Shown here: one piece after another, positions 31,415 through 32,420 of the stretch | Position numbering within the stretch: the first letter of the stretch is position 1 | Layout of the letters: every line of letters begins with the position of its first letter | DNA from: Terriglobia bacterium | GTDB taxonomy: Bacteria; Acidobacteriota; Terriglobia; UBA7540 | Reading direction: 5' to 3' | Assembly: GCA_030040315.1 (NCBI GenBank) | Contig: JASHTY010000041.1 | Coordinates: forward strand, 1 to 32,420 | DNA length: 32,420 nt | Made by a program: the position numbers and the translations under genes | The notes under the pieces: model-generated | Told to the model about the DNA's origin: nothing | Database searches by the model: none | What the model saw: only the letters and a program-made list of their open reading frames with translations

Positions 31415-31765
31415 TTAATTCCGCGAGCGCAGTTCCTGACAAGTGAGGCAATACCGTGCCCAGGGGATAGCCTTGAGGCGATTGGGGGAAATATCGTCGC
31501 CACACGCTTCGCATACGCCGTACGTTCCACCCGCGCAACGCAAAAGCGCCTTATCAATTTCCTTCAACGTTTGACTGCGCAGGTTGGCAGTTACTACCGT
31601 GACATCCTGCTCCACGGTCCTGACGGCGAATTCCACTTCGTCAGGTGACTGCACATTGGCAGACAGAGCTTCGGGTTCGCTCCGCGTCGAAGCCAAAATC
31701 TCATTGCGCTTCTTCAGCAACAGACTCTTGTAAGCCTTCTTTGCGACCTTTACCACTGTACGCAT
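31415..31765 (-). CDS. TraR/DksA-family zinc-finger protein
   Basis: A 116-aa protein. A coiled-coil N-terminal part is followed by a zinc finger with four cysteines: Cys85-x2-Cys88 and Cys106-x2-Cys109 (CEAC, CLTC). The acidic tip motif is of the D-x2-E-x-A type (Asp42, Glu45, Ala47), similar to the DksA tip that enters the RNA-polymerase secondary channel. DksA-like proteins tune transcription with ppGpp. The protein is shorter than E. coli DksA (151 aa). ATG 31765 has AAGGA five bases upstream. It is divergent from the LutC-like gene (215-bp gap). Confidence 0.88.
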   Translation of the reverse strand: MRTVVKVAKKAYKSLLLKKRNEILASTRSEPEALSANVQSPDEVEFAVRTVEQDVTVVTANLRSQTLKEIDKALLRCAGGTYGVCEACGDDISPNRLKAIPWARYCLTCQELRSRN

Positions 31766-31907
31766 ACCGTCCTTATCTATTTCCTAACGTCCTGCCCTGA
31801 CTTCTTTACCTTGGCAGTCCGAGCAATCGGATGATGCAGATGATATCAAGGTTGCACAATTTTTTAAAGTTTTTTAGCCCGTCATTATTTCCTTGTTTTT
31901 CAACGAA

Positions 31908-31935
31908 TTGCGCGCCGGTGGAGGCGTGGTATAAT
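31908..31935 (+). promoter_or_regulatory. Promoter of the LutC-like gene
   Basis: A perfect -10 TATAAT (31930-31935) is preceded by TGG, making an extended -10. A -35-like TTGCGC lies 16 bp upstream (31908-31913). Transcription start would be about 31942, leaving a leader of about 39 bases. Confidence 0.65.
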
Positions 31936-31980
31936 GGCCGCAATAGTTTGGCAGCGGAATTGATCGGCGGAATACCAACT

Positions 31981-32420
31981 ATGACTACACGCGACGAAAT
32001 GCTGGCCAGGGTTCGAACGGCCTTGGGCCGGAGCAATTCGCTTTCCAATTTCAAGCCACTGCCTCCGCTTGATCTTGCCGGTGTCATGCCAGTGCTGGAC
32101 ACGGCGGACTATCAATCCCAGTTCGCGGCCGAACTGGAAAAGGTCGGGGGAGTTATTCACAGAGTAAATACCCTTGAAGAGGTGACGGAGGTGTTCCGGC
32201 AGATCCTGGAGCGTGCCGAGTCCCCCGCCGTAGCGCTTTCCGGCAATCCCCTGCTGAAGGAATTGGGAGTCGCCACCCGCCTGGCGGCTCTTCACAAGCA
32301 GGTAACCTCCTGGGAGTCCGGTGCAGGGGCTGAGTCGCTCCCTGCGTTCAATCAGGCCGCATTTGCCGCCGGAGCAGGAATCACCGGAGTGGATTTTGCA
32401 CTGGCGGAAACAGGCACCCT
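31981..32420 (+). CDS. LutC/YkgG-family LUD-domain protein, 3'-truncated by window edge
   Basis: The frame is open from ATG 31981 to the last base (146 full codons). The sequence fits the LutC/YkgG branch of the LUD family: a helical N-terminus (MTTRDEMLARVRTALGR), a VxRVxTxEE-like segment and the end AGITGVDFALAETGTL, which matches the family core. LutC is one part of the lactate-oxidation LutABC system. LutA and LutB are not visible before it, so they may follow or be absent. The start has a good promoter upstream and a GGCGGA ribosome-binding site 10 bases ahead. The stop lies outside the window. Confidence 0.8.
   Translation, partial: MTTRDEMLARVRTALGRSNSLSNFKPLPPLDLAGVMPVLDTADYQSQFAAELEKVGGVIHRVNTLEEVTEVFRQILERAESPAVALSGNPLLKELGVATRLAALHKQVTSWESGAGAESLPAFNQAAFAAGAGITGVDFALAETGT

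Noticed and set aside
1-32420. CRISPR array, tRNA/rRNA genes or prophage
   Set aside because: No regularly spaced direct repeats, no tRNA- or rRNA-like sequence, and no integrase, terminase or transposase was seen.

Overview
The window is a GC-rich bacterial chromosome segment with dense genes and normal bacterial signals. I think it comes from an Acidobacteriota-like soil or sediment bacterium. The reasons are an M56/BlaR1-type membrane protein fused to a carboxypeptidase-regulatory fold and a TonB C-terminus, a secreted CxxCH/QW-repeat/ankyrin protein, a Tat-exported DapA-like protein, and several families of short dispersed palindromic repeats. That assignment is an inference. The sequence holds no rRNA, tRNA, CRISPR array, phage or transposase.

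Region by region: (1) 1-2600 is small-molecule redox metabolism. A 3-hydroxyacyl-CoA dehydrogenase cut by the left edge converges on an SDR/D-2-hydroxyacid dehydrogenase operon. (2) 2601-5540 holds the secreted CxxCH/QW/ankyrin protein, flanked by two copies of a ~150-bp repeat, and a SAM methyltransferase that may be leaderless. (3) 5601-12773 is a signalling block: an HD-GYP response regulator (minus strand), then an OmpR-type regulator, a histidine-kinase-like protein with a decayed ATP site (ChpT-like layout), a sigma-54 activator without a DNA-binding domain, a soluble PAS histidine kinase and a complete NtrC-type regulator. (4) 12770-19092 is a tight flagellar basal-body/export operon: flgB, flgC, fliE, fliF, fliG, fliH, fliI, fliJ. 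(5) 19129-22350 is a BlaI/BlaR1-like pair on the opposite strand, splitting the flagellar cluster. Its promoter carries two palindromic operators 42 bp apart. (6) 22573-27180 resumes the flagellar genes with fliK, a very short flgD and flgE. (7) 27181-32420 holds a Tat-exported DapA-like protein with glpK, a GlmS-like double SIS isomerase, a DksA/TraR zinc-finger protein on the minus strand, and the start of a LutC/LUD gene cut by the right edge.

How it may work together: the ATGA overlaps joining kinase, NtrC-type regulator and flgB tie the signalling block to the flagellar operon. The likely logic is a sigma-54 control cascade with some resemblance to FleQ/FleS/FleR or FlgS/FlgR. Two extra elements sit in front of it: an OmpR-type regulator with a possible phosphotransfer protein, and a c-di-GMP-degrading HD-GYP regulator transcribed divergently. 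A candidate -24/-12 element just before fliK would fit sigma-54 control of the hook genes. All coordinates, motifs and overlaps come from the sequence. Regulatory wiring is inference.
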